From Bradyrhizobium jicamae (GTDB taxonomy: Bacteria > Pseudomonadota > Alphaproteobacteria > Rhizobiales > Xanthobacteraceae): a stretch of DNA of 64,000 nt. The position numbers and the translations under genes were made by a program. This document shows positions 15,700 to 23,669 of this stretch, piece by piece. The notes below the pieces were generated by a model. The model was not told the DNA's origin. It worked only from the letters and a program-made list of their open reading frames with translations, and ran no database searches. The stretch lies in the NCBI RefSeq assembly GCF_018130215.1, contig NZ_JAFCKQ010000030.1:25370-89369 (forward strand). The letters run 5' to 3'. The stretch's first letter is position 1. Every line of letters starts with the position of its first letter.

Positions 15700-16806
15700 A
15701 TGGCGTTGACGGCTCTTGATCTCGGCCTCCGCGGAGCGGTGGTCGGGCTGTTCCTGGTGGTTTGCGCAGTGCTGCTGCTGCGTTACACGACGGTGCACCG
15801 CGCCGCGAGCCTCGGTGCCGCCATGGGCGTCGCCGGCGCGGCCTACGCGATTTCGACCGCGCCTTTCTTTCCGACCTGGTCGTTCGGCTGGAGCACGCCC
15901 TTCGTCGCGCTCGGCATGAGCTGCCCCGTCATCCTGTGGCTGTGGGCGCGCATGCTTTTCGACGAACAGTTTGTCCTGCGGCCCCGACATGCCGCGATCT
16001 GGGTGCTGATGGCCGGCCTTGGCGTCGTGGCCTGCAACGGCTGGACCAGCTGGCCCGGCCTCGCAGCGACATGCGGACGCGTGCTGGCGTCAGCGTCGAT
16101 CGCCTTCGCCGTTCTGGCGCTCGCTCAATCGGCGAAAGGTTGGCGGAAGGCCATGACGATAGCGCGCGGCCGGCTGCTCGTCGCGCTGCTGATCGGCATC
16201 AGCAGCCAGACCGTGCTCAGCGCCTCCGCCGGGCTCGCCGGAATTCCTAACCGGTCCACCAGCCTCACAGCCGCCTGCGCGCTCGGCGCCTTCGCGGTGA
16301 TCTCGATCTGGATGATGCTGTTCATCCCCCCGGAGAGCCAGCCGGTCGTTGCCGGCGCGAACGACGATGGCGGCCGGGCCTCCGGATCGCTCGTGCGCGC
16401 CAACCCCTCGGCACCCGATCGCGCCGCGCTCCGTCGCCTGGAACATCTGATGACGACCGAGCGGACCTACCGTCGGGAGGGGCTGACCATTGGCCTCTTG
16501 GCAGCCCGGCTCGGAATGCCGGAATACCGGCTGCGAACGCTGATCAATGACGGGCTCGGTCACCGGAACTTCAACGCCTTCCTCAACCGCTACCGGATCG
16601 ACGAGGCCAAGGCCGCACTCGCCGATCTCGGCCAGGCCGACGTGCCGGTGCTGACCATCGCGCTCGACGCCGGGTTCCAGTCGCTCGCGCCTTTCAACCG
16701 CGCCTTCAAGGCCGACACCGGACTGACGCCGACCGAATTTCGCAGGCGAGCGGCGGCCGGGAAGCGGAGCCGGGATGTCGAGGCAGAAATCGCCCATTCG
16801 AGCTGA
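15700..16806 (+). CDS. Membrane-embedded AraC-family transcriptional regulator
   Basis: A 368-aa protein with about seven hydrophobic helices in residues 5-215 and a C-terminal AraC/XylS DNA-binding domain (about 262-355). The second helix-turn-helix carries the family signature around ALDAGFQSLAPFNRAFKAD and ends in GLTPTEFRRR. The membrane part may sense a lipid or small hydrophobic signal. It lies 91 bp upstream of the secreted esterase and PQQ dehydrogenase genes on the same strand and is a natural candidate for their control. GGAGG lies 10 bases before the ATG. Confidence 0.88.
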   Translation: MALTALDLGLRGAVVGLFLVVCAVLLLRYTTVHRAASLGAAMGVAGAAYAISTAPFFPTWSFGWSTPFVALGMSCPVILWLWARMLFDEQFVLRPRHAAIWVLMAGLGVVACNGWTSWPGLAATCGRVLASASIAFAVLALAQSAKGWRKAMTIARGRLLVALLIGISSQTVLSASAGLAGIPNRSTSLTAACALGAFAVISIWMMLFIPPESQPVVAGANDDGGRASGSLVRANPSAPDRAALRRLEHLMTTERTYRREGLTIGLLAARLGMPEYRLRTLINDGLGHRNFNAFLNRYRIDEAKAALADLGQADVPVLTIALDAGFQSLAPFNRAFKADTGLTPTEFRRRAAAGKRSRDVEAEIAHSS

Positions 16807-16897
16807 CAAATCGCTCCTCGATTTCAAAATTCGATAGGCCCAAAGCCCCGCAATCCCGTTAGTTTTGCCGCGACGGTATCGCTTCGGGACCTCGCAG

Positions 16898-17965
16898 GTG
16901 AACAAGGTTGCACTTTTGGCCACCGCGTTGCTGGGCCTGCTGGCCCGGCCCTGCACCGCGGCCGCAGTGACGTGGGAATGCCCCGCGGGCTATCAGGTCC
17001 ATGAAGGGCTCAACGTCGGCTTTCCCCACAAGGGATTGCAGCGATCGTTCTGGGTCTATCCGCCGGCCGACAACACCAGGCCTGCCCCGGTCTGGGTGCC
17101 GCTGACCGGCACCGTGGAATCGACCAACGGCAACCTCACCGCGCCCCGCAGCGGCGCCAATGCGCTGATGGCCCAGCAGGGTTTCCTGGTGATCGGGCCA
17201 GTGCGCCAATGCGCCGACGGCGATCCGGCCTATACCGGGGCGCGCTGCAACGGCCCCGGCGCGGACGGCTGGATCTGGCGGCCCTGGAACGAGGGCCGCG
17301 CCGCAAGCCCAGGCGGCGATCGCTGGAAGCAGGACGCCGGTCCCGATGCGAGCTTCTTCCAGGCGGCAATCAAATGCGTCGGCACCCGATGGAAGCTCGA
17401 TCCCAATAGTCTCTATATCGGCGGCATCTCCTCCGGCGGCACCATGACCAACCGGGCGCTGTTGTTCGACTCCGATTTCTGGGCTGGCGGCATGGCGATC
17501 TCGGGCGAATGGTACGTCACGCGCGACGATGGAACGGGCCTTGCCTTCAACGACGCACGCAGCTTCGTTGCCGCCAATCCCGACAAGATCGTTCAGGGCC
17601 GGGCCGGACCCTATCCGCTGCCGGCGCGGCTTGGGCCGATGATCGTCATCACGGTCTGGGGCGGCGACAAGGACCTCTGGGATTGCGGCCCGCCGATCGG
17701 CCCCTGCGCGGACTACCGGCCGGCGACGCAGGCAAGCTCCAACTTCTTTGCCGCCCAGCCCGACGTGGTGCATATCGCATGCAGCTCGAGCCATGGACAC
17801 ATGTGGCCGCAGATCAACACCCAGGCCTTCAACACCTGGGCCCTGAAGACGATGGCCTCGCATCCGAAAGGCACAAGCGCCAAGGACTTCGTGCTCGTAC
17901 CGCCACCGGACGGCTATCAATGCCGCATCGGTCGCTTCACCGATCACTATCCGGAGCGGAGGTGA
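16898..17965 (+). CDS. Secreted serine esterase, resembles oxidized polyvinyl-alcohol hydrolase (OPH/PvaB)
   Basis: A 355-aa periplasmic alpha/beta hydrolase. Starting at the GTG at 16898 puts a Sec signal peptide at the very N-terminus (VALLATALLGLLARPCTAAA); the TTG at 16865 would add 11 unneeded residues. The nucleophile elbow is G176-I-S178-S-G180, and HGHMWPQ near the C-terminus can supply the His. Several cysteines suggest disulfides. It resembles poly(hydroxyalkanoate) depolymerase-like esterases and PvaB, which cleaves 1,3-diketones. The PVA-dehydrogenase-like gene starts 4 bp after its stop, matching the known pvaBA order. The natural substrate may not be PVA. Confidence 0.75.
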   Translation: MNKVALLATALLGLLARPCTAAAVTWECPAGYQVHEGLNVGFPHKGLQRSFWVYPPADNTRPAPVWVPLTGTVESTNGNLTAPRSGANALMAQQGFLVIGPVRQCADGDPAYTGARCNGPGADGWIWRPWNEGRAASPGGDRWKQDAGPDASFFQAAIKCVGTRWKLDPNSLYIGGISSGGTMTNRALLFDSDFWAGGMAISGEWYVTRDDGTGLAFNDARSFVAANPDKIVQGRAGPYPLPARLGPMIVITVWGGDKDLWDCGPPIGPCADYRPATQASSNFFAAQPDVVHIACSSSHGHMWPQINTQAFNTWALKTMASHPKGTSAKDFVLVPPPDGYQCRIGRFTDHYPERR

Positions 17966-17969
17966 TCGC

Positions 17970-19862
17970 ATGGGCATCGCACGCGTCGGTACATGGTTGC
18001 TGTTGGCAATGACGCTGCCTCTGGCTGCGTCCGCGACCGATGATCCCGCGCCGGCAATTGCGAACGGCAAGATGCTGTACGAAGCACGCTGCGCCGGCTG
18101 CCACGATCGCGCCAGCGACCGCACGCCGTCACGCGACATCCTGGCGCATAATCCACCTGCCTTCATCCTCAATGCGATGCGTGGAGTGATGGCGCCGATG
18201 GCCGCCGGCCTGTCCGACGACGAGATGAAGGCGGTCGCCCTCTATCTCGGCGCCGCGGCGGCGCCGCAGCCCGGCGATCCCAATCCGAACGCGATCTGGG
18301 GCCCCTCGTCCGCGCAGATGCCGCTGGACGGCCCGAGATGCGAGGGACCACCGCCGCCGATCGATCTGTCCGCGGCACAGTGGAACGGCTGGAGTCTTCG
18401 GCCGGACAACGCGCGCTATCAGCCGAACCCCGGATTCGCCGCAGCCGACGTGCCGCGGCTCAAGGTCAAATGGGCCTTCCACTATCCCGGTTCGAAGAAC
18501 GGCCAGGCCACCGTCATCGGCAATCGGCTCTATGTGACGAGCATGTCGGGCGCGGTCTATGCGCTCGATGCGCGCTCTGGCTGCGTGTACTGGCGATTTG
18601 ATTCACTCGCGGCGACACGCTCCAGCGTCTCGATCGGTCCGATCGCGAACCGGCCGGGCCATCGCTACGCGCTCTATTTCTCGGACTGGACCAAGAGCGC
18701 GGTCGCGATCGACGCCGAAACCGGCGAGCCGCTGTGGCGCACCAAGGTCGATGACAGCTCGGGGCTCCAGATGACGGGGTCGCCGACACTCTATCACGGT
18801 GTGCTGCTGGTGCCGATCTCGACCGGCAACGAGGCGTATGCACGCAACGACGACTATGTCTGCTGCAAGTTCATCGGCTCGCTGGTCGCGCTCGATGCCA
18901 ATAGCGGCGAGATCCTCTGGAAGACCTACACGACCGACAAGAAGCCCGAGCCCTATCGGCTGAACGCCAAGGGCAGGCAGATGTGGGGGCCCTCCGGCGG
19001 TTCGATCTGGAGCGCACCGACGATCGACCCGGCACGCGGCCTGATCTATGTCGCCACCTCCAACTCGCACACCGACGCCTTCCATGACGGCGCCGATTCC
19101 GTGATCGCGATGGATTTCAAGACCGGCGCCATCAGATGGAAGAACCAGCTGCTGAAGGACGACAATTACATCAATGGCTGCCCGGCCGCCGCCAACTGCC
19201 CGCAACCGGTCGGACCTGATTTCGCGCTCGGTGACTCCGTCATCCTGCATACTCTGAAGGACGGCAGGCAGATGCTGATCGCCGGCCAGAAGTCGGGCGA
19301 CGTCTACGCGCTCGATCCCGACGCCGACGGCAAGATCGTCTGGCGCCATCGCCTGAGCAGCGGCAGTGCGCTCGGCGGCGTGGAGTTCGGCTCGGCGGCA
19401 GATGACGACAATGTCTATGTCGGCATCTCCGACGTGGTGAATTTCCGCGATCCAAAACCCGGGCTGACCGCGATCCGGATCGCCGACGGCGCCATCCTGT
19501 GGAATACGCCGGCGCCGGGTACGCCCTGCCGCTGGAGCAACATCTTCTGCTCCGGCGCGATCTCGATGGCCGTCACCGCGATATCGGGCGTGGCTTTCGC
19601 GGCCTCGATGGACGGGCATTTCCGCGCCTATGCGACAGCTGACGGCAGCATCGTCTGGGACTTCAACACGTCGGCCGACCCGATCACCGACGTGCTCGGC
19701 AAGCCGGCCTATGGCGGCGTGATGGATGGAGCCGGGCCGACGATCGTGAACGGCATGGTCTATGTCCATTCCGGCTATGCCGGACGATCGACCGCGAACA
19801 TCCGCGACCTCAAGGGCAGAGAAGGCAATCTGCTGATCGCCTTCTCGGTCGACGGCAGATAA
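17970..19862 (+). CDS. Haem c-PQQ dehydrogenase, resembles polyvinyl-alcohol dehydrogenase (PvaA)
   Basis: A 630-aa periplasmic quinohaemoprotein: signal peptide to about residue 22, a cytochrome c domain with C41-A-G-C44-H45, then an eight-bladed PQQ beta-propeller from about residue 130 (blade motifs such as GAVYALDARSG, GEILWKT, GDVYALDPDADG). The domain order haem c then propeller is that of PVA dehydrogenase; ordinary quinohaemoprotein alcohol dehydrogenases have the haem at the C-terminus. The linker motif WNGWSLRPDNARYQP also fits PVADH. It would oxidise secondary alcohols to ketones, passing electrons to the respiratory chain. It is operonic with the upstream esterase. Confidence 0.82.
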   Translation: MGIARVGTWLLLAMTLPLAASATDDPAPAIANGKMLYEARCAGCHDRASDRTPSRDILAHNPPAFILNAMRGVMAPMAAGLSDDEMKAVALYLGAAAAPQPGDPNPNAIWGPSSAQMPLDGPRCEGPPPPIDLSAAQWNGWSLRPDNARYQPNPGFAAADVPRLKVKWAFHYPGSKNGQATVIGNRLYVTSMSGAVYALDARSGCVYWRFDSLAATRSSVSIGPIANRPGHRYALYFSDWTKSAVAIDAETGEPLWRTKVDDSSGLQMTGSPTLYHGVLLVPISTGNEAYARNDDYVCCKFIGSLVALDANSGEILWKTYTTDKKPEPYRLNAKGRQMWGPSGGSIWSAPTIDPARGLIYVATSNSHTDAFHDGADSVIAMDFKTGAIRWKNQLLKDDNYINGCPAAANCPQPVGPDFALGDSVILHTLKDGRQMLIAGQKSGDVYALDPDADGKIVWRHRLSSGSALGGVEFGSAADDDNVYVGISDVVNFRDPKPGLTAIRIADGAILWNTPAPGTPCRWSNIFCSGAISMAVTAISGVAFAASMDGHFRAYATADGSIVWDFNTSADPITDVLGKPAYGGVMDGAGPTIVNGMVYVHSGYAGRSTANIRDLKGREGNLLIAFSVDGR

Positions 19863-19921
19863 CCCAGGGCATCAATCGGCGCAGCGCGCTGCGCAACAAG
19901 AGAAGCGGAGTTCAACGGGCG

Positions 19922-20536
19922 ATGAAGGATTTTCTCAATGCGGCCAAGCTGCTGCTGCTCGACCTGGCGTCGACCCTCGTCTTTCTCGTCCTGTTCCTGC
20001 TGACGCACAACACGTTGCTCTCGGTCGGACTCGGCATCGCGTTCGGCGTCGCGCAGATTGGTATCCGGCTGGTCCGCGGCAGGCAGATCGGCGCCATGGA
20101 ATGGCTGAGCCTGTTCCTGGTCGTCGCCGCGGGCACCGCGACACTGCTCACCCATGACCCGCGATTCGTGCTGATCAAGCCGAGCGTGATGTACGCGATC
20201 GTCGGCGTCGTGATGCTCAAGCCCGGCTGGCTCAACCGCTATCTGCCCGAGATCGCCAAGGCGGTCATCCCGGACGTCGCGCTCGTGGTCGGCTACGTGT
20301 GGGCGGGGCTGATGTTCGTCTCGGCCATGGTGAACGCATTCGTCGCACTGACCTGCGACGTGGCCACGTGGGCCATGGTGATGCCGGTCTACGGCATGGT
20401 CAGCAAGATCGTCGTGTTCCTCGGCGGATTTGCCGCGATGCGCCTCATCGGCCGCCGCCGCATCCTCGCGATGCCAGAAGCCCAGCGCAATGCCGTGCTG
20501 GCGCTCGATGGTCGCGCGGCGACGGCGTCACCGTAA
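19922..20536 (+). CDS. YciB/IspA-family inner-membrane protein
   Basis: A 204-aa polytopic protein with five or six hydrophobic helices, matching the intracellular septation protein A family: an N-terminal helix, then LLTHDPRFVLIKPSVMYAIVGVVML, which fits the D-x-x-F-x-x-x-KP family signature. Family members span the inner membrane and affect envelope integrity and division. The gene follows the PQQ dehydrogenase by 59 bp and may share its transcript, although the family is normally unrelated to that pathway. Confidence 0.8.
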   Translation: MKDFLNAAKLLLLDLASTLVFLVLFLLTHNTLLSVGLGIAFGVAQIGIRLVRGRQIGAMEWLSLFLVVAAGTATLLTHDPRFVLIKPSVMYAIVGVVMLKPGWLNRYLPEIAKAVIPDVALVVGYVWAGLMFVSAMVNAFVALTCDVATWAMVMPVYGMVSKIVVFLGGFAAMRLIGRRRILAMPEAQRNAVLALDGRAATASP

Positions 20537-20663
20537 CGGAAGCGTCCGCACGGCCTCTCGACGAAACCATTTCGCCGCTGCGATGAAGCATTGCGGAAAC
20601 GAAGCGTCCCTAGTGGTGGCAGCGGACACGCACCGCTCCGGTGCGGTGAACAAGGGGGACATC

Positions 20664-20990
20664 ATGGCTTTCACCGCTTCTGCGCGCCGTCACGGCAAGC
20701 TCTTCGCCGCCAGCGTCTTCGCGCTGGGCCTGCTGACGTCGGCTTCCCATGCCTACACGCAGGAGCAGCAGCAGATGTGCACCGGCGATGCGATGCGGCT
20801 GTGCGGCGCGGAAATTCCCGACGTCGATCGCGTGACCGCCTGCATGATCCGCCAGCGCGCGCTGCTCAGCGACGCCTGCAAGGCCGTATTCCAGTATGTG
20901 CCGCCAACGTCGGCGGCGCAGCCTGCGAGCTATTCCCCCGCAACCAGGCCGGGCAAGCCGCTGACCATCGCCCCGAATAAGCGCGGCTGA
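20664..20990 (+). CDS. Small secreted cysteine-rich-repeat-like protein, 108 aa
   Basis: The ATG at 20664 follows AAGGGGG. The signal peptide ends near TSASHA. The mature part has four cysteines in the order CTGDAMRLCGAEIPDVDRVTACM...SDAC, close to the pattern of the Golgi-apparatus-type cysteine-rich repeat found in small rhizobial secreted proteins. The Pro/Ser-rich tail looks disordered. No enzymatic role is visible. It is a single-gene unit between the YciB-like and FecR genes. Confidence 0.72.
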   Translation: MAFTASARRHGKLFAASVFALGLLTSASHAYTQEQQQMCTGDAMRLCGAEIPDVDRVTACMIRQRALLSDACKAVFQYVPPTSAAQPASYSPATRPGKPLTIAPNKRG

Positions 20991-21144
20991 GGATTCCCCG
21001 GACGCAAGACAGGCACCGCTCCTCCCTGACGTGGTGCGGTGCTTGATCGTCACGGCGTGCCATGACAACAAGTGCGGACCGTTCATTCGGCATTCAGCCT
21101 GACACGGCTCAATTGCCGGTCCGTCAAATGCTTCCCGGGAATTG

Positions 21145-22668
21145 ATGGTGATGCGGCGCCCGCTCCTTTTCGCGCTTCTGCTTGCCGGTGTCATGACGGG
21201 CAGGCCCGCGCAGGTCGTGGCGGCGCCGGAGTTGATTCAATATGCACAGGCGCAGCCGGCACAGACGCCGGCCCCGGCGCCCGGTGCTGCACCGGCAACG
21301 CCGGCGACACCGGCGCCGGCGGCAAACACGCAGGCCACTGCCCCGGAGCCGATCGGCAACGTCGCGACCTTGACCGGCACGGCGACCGTGAAGCGCAACA
21401 ACACCACGACGCCGCTGCAGATCCGCGACGATATTTTCCCCAACGACGAGATCGCCACCGCGCCGACCTCTTCACTTGGCATCACCTTCACCGACGGCAC
21501 CACGTTCGACCTGCGGGCCAACGCCAGGATCGTCATCGACAACTATGTCTATCAGGACGGCGGACAGCAGAACAACGCGCTGTTCGATGTCGCCAAGGGA
21601 ACGGCAGCCTTCGTCGCCGCCGCGGTCGCCAAGACAGGCAACATGAAGATCTCGACGCCGACCGCGACCCTCGGCATTCGCGGCACCACCGGCCTTGTCG
21701 AGGTGCCGGAAGGCGCGACCGCGGCCAGCAACAACGTCGGGATCAAGCTCTATCCCGACGCCGACGGGCATGTCGGCCGCATCGAGGTTGCCGATCGCAG
21801 CGGTGCCTCGCTCGGCGTGCTGACGCAGGGCGCCAGCGGCTTTGCGATTCGTCCCGGTGCAGGCGGCGCGCGCTTCGCCGCGGTGCCGCTGACGATCTCG
21901 CCGCAGCAGATCGCGCGCGACCAGGGTTTTGTGCGCCAGGTGCACGCCGCGCAGACGCTCGGCCGCCAGGTCGTCAGCGAGCAGCGCGACTTCCGCCGCG
22001 CCAATCCCGACTTCCGCCGCAACAATCCGGCCGCGCCCTATCCGAACCGCGGTCAGCCGGTGCAGCCGTCCCAGCCGCGGCCGAACGGATTGCCGGGTCA
22101 GAACCGCAACGCGCCGCAGCAGCAGCCGGGTCAGCCGAACCGTCCGGGCCAGCCGCCGCCGCAGAACCGTCCCGGCCAGCCGCAGCAACCCGGCGTGCCG
22201 GGCCGGCAGGGCTCGCAGCAACCCGGCACGCAGCAGCAGGGCGCCGCGCAGCACAGCCTGCCCGGCCAGCCGGGCGGTGCAGCGCTGCCGCGCGCGCCGG
22301 GCGCGCCGACCCCGGCCGGGCAACAGCCGGCAGGACAGCAGCCTGCCCGCCAGGGCGCCGCGCCACAGCCGGGCAGCCAACCGGTCAACCGCCAGGGCGG
22401 CGTGCAGCCGCTGGGTCCGCGCATGCCCTCAGGCACCCAGCCGCCGGGCGGCGTACGACCGCCGGGCACGCCGCAGCAAAACGGTGCGCTGCCGCCTGCG
22501 CTCCGCCCGCAGGGTCAGCCGCACCTGCCGGGATTCCAGCAGGCCCTGCCCGGTCTGCTACGGCCCGGCCTGCCACCACGGCCCGGTTTGCCGCGGCCCG
22601 GCCTCCTGCAACGGCACCCGCCTGCGCTGAAGCCTGCGAAGCCGCCGCCAAAGGACATCCGCAACTGA
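21145..22668 (+). CDS. FecR-domain protein with long Pro/Gln/Gly-rich tail
   Basis: About 507 aa. A signal peptide (LLFALLLAGVMTGRPAQVVAA) leads to an Ala/Pro stretch and a FecR domain (about residues 70-170) with GNVATLTGTATVKR, DDIFPNDEIATAPTSSLGITFTDGTTFDLR and the late TATLGIRGTTGLV motif. The remaining roughly 240 residues are low-complexity Pro/Gln/Gly/Arg (QPGQPNRPGQPPPQNRPGQP type). No sigma factor or TonB receptor gene is nearby, so it is not a classic Fec anti-sigma factor; FecR-only exported proteins are common in Bradyrhizobium. The start could be the TTG at 21142, ATG 21145 or ATG 21151; GGGA lies just upstream. Confidence 0.78.
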   Translation: MVMRRPLLFALLLAGVMTGRPAQVVAAPELIQYAQAQPAQTPAPAPGAAPATPATPAPAANTQATAPEPIGNVATLTGTATVKRNNTTTPLQIRDDIFPNDEIATAPTSSLGITFTDGTTFDLRANARIVIDNYVYQDGGQQNNALFDVAKGTAAFVAAAVAKTGNMKISTPTATLGIRGTTGLVEVPEGATAASNNVGIKLYPDADGHVGRIEVADRSGASLGVLTQGASGFAIRPGAGGARFAAVPLTISPQQIARDQGFVRQVHAAQTLGRQVVSEQRDFRRANPDFRRNNPAAPYPNRGQPVQPSQPRPNGLPGQNRNAPQQQPGQPNRPGQPPPQNRPGQPQQPGVPGRQGSQQPGTQQQGAAQHSLPGQPGGAALPRAPGAPTPAGQQPAGQQPARQGAAPQPGSQPVNRQGGVQPLGPRMPSGTQPPGGVRPPGTPQQNGALPPALRPQGQPHLPGFQQALPGLLRPGLPPRPGLPRPGLLQRHPPALKPAKPPPKDIRN

Positions 22669-23207
22669 ACCGCGGACCGTCGGCCTGTCGTGGACGTACC
22701 TTGTGTTGGCCGGCCTACTGCACGCGACGATCGGCTCGGGCGGGCATGGCGGACGCGACAATCCAGCCTCTGTCCCAACGGACAAAGCGGTCCGGGCCGC
22801 AATGAAGACGAGCGACCTGTTGCATTCGCCCGACACGATGATCCCGTGCAACCGGCCCTTCCGTCCTGGTGAACACGGGCGAGGACCAGCTTGCAACCAT
22901 GAGCCCGATCAGCGCACTTCGAACGATCAGCCGGGAGCAGCCGGTGCGGACATTGCCGTCCCTTGCCCGCGGATCGACGAACCTGCGCAGCCCGAAGCGG
23001 CTGACCTGCCGCGCGCGATTTGCAAGCATGCTCGCCACCGTCTGATTGACGATCCGGTGGAAGCGCAAAAGAAGAATGGAAAAATATCCGAGCAATGAAC
23101 CTATTGCTGGCTCCTTGAATAAAGGCGACATCAGCGTTTCCTTGATTGAAGCATGGCGCACCGGGTCATCGTGAACCGCGATGCGCCATCATGACGCCTC
23201 GCACGCG
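22669..23207. other. 539-bp stretch with no confident gene
   Basis: A minus-strand frame from the ATG at 23131 (AGGAA upstream, 138 aa, ending at 22715) starts with a hydrophobic stretch (IGSLLGYFSILLLRF) but then becomes Arg-rich and unlike neighbouring proteins. I do not call it. No repeat, hairpin or RNA gene was recognised. It may be a decayed gene or a regulatory region for the FecR and DUF4242 units. Confidence 0.4.
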
Positions 23208-23513
23208 TCATTCAGCGGCAACTGGCGACTCCGCGGGATCGATGCGCACCACGACTGTGGTCGCGACCTTGTAGAATTCCTCGCCGGGCATGCCGACGCG
23301 GCGCGCATGCTCGCGGATCGACTCGGCGTCCTTCGCCTCGTAGATGCAGAATGTGCCGATGCGACCATCTGCCTCATGCACCACATAACTGCGAATCCAC
23401 CGGACGCAGTCCGGCATCTGTTCATCGCCAATTCGGGCCGACGTCGCACCGGCGAGCTCCAGCTCGCGCATGTCTGCCCACGCGCTCGGACGGCGAATGA
23501 CGTACAGTTCCAT
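23208..23513 (-). CDS. DUF4242 (SCO4226-like) small protein
   Basis: A 101-aa protein of the DUF4242 family: N-terminal MELYVIRRPSAW, central VRWIRSYVVHEADG, then FCIYEAKDAESIREHARRVGMP. Members are ferredoxin-like-fold proteins, and SCO4226 is reported as nickel-binding. The His of REHARRVG is typical of the family. The ATG at 23513 has GGAG ten bases upstream. It is divergent from the CadC-like regulator at 23670, which may control it. Confidence 0.82.
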   Translation of the reverse strand: MELYVIRRPSAWADMRELELAGATSARIGDEQMPDCVRWIRSYVVHEADGRIGTFCIYEAKDAESIREHARRVGMPGEEFYKVATTVVVRIDPAESPVAAE

Positions 23514-23669
23514 CGGAATCTCCTCGGTTGCGGCCGTTGCACGGCTGGCTGCGACAATCGCGGGCCATGATGGAGCTATAGCCGTCGCCGATGCGGATCG
23601 TCCTTACCGCGGGCTGATCATTGTCTGATCTTTGCCTGAACCTTTTCCGGCAACGCCGGACTCATCGAC

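Noticed and set aside
22715..23131. Minus-strand frame with a hydrophobic start (138 aa)
   Set aside because: AGGAA precedes it, but after 60 residues the composition becomes Arg-rich and unlike a real protein. Not strong enough to call.
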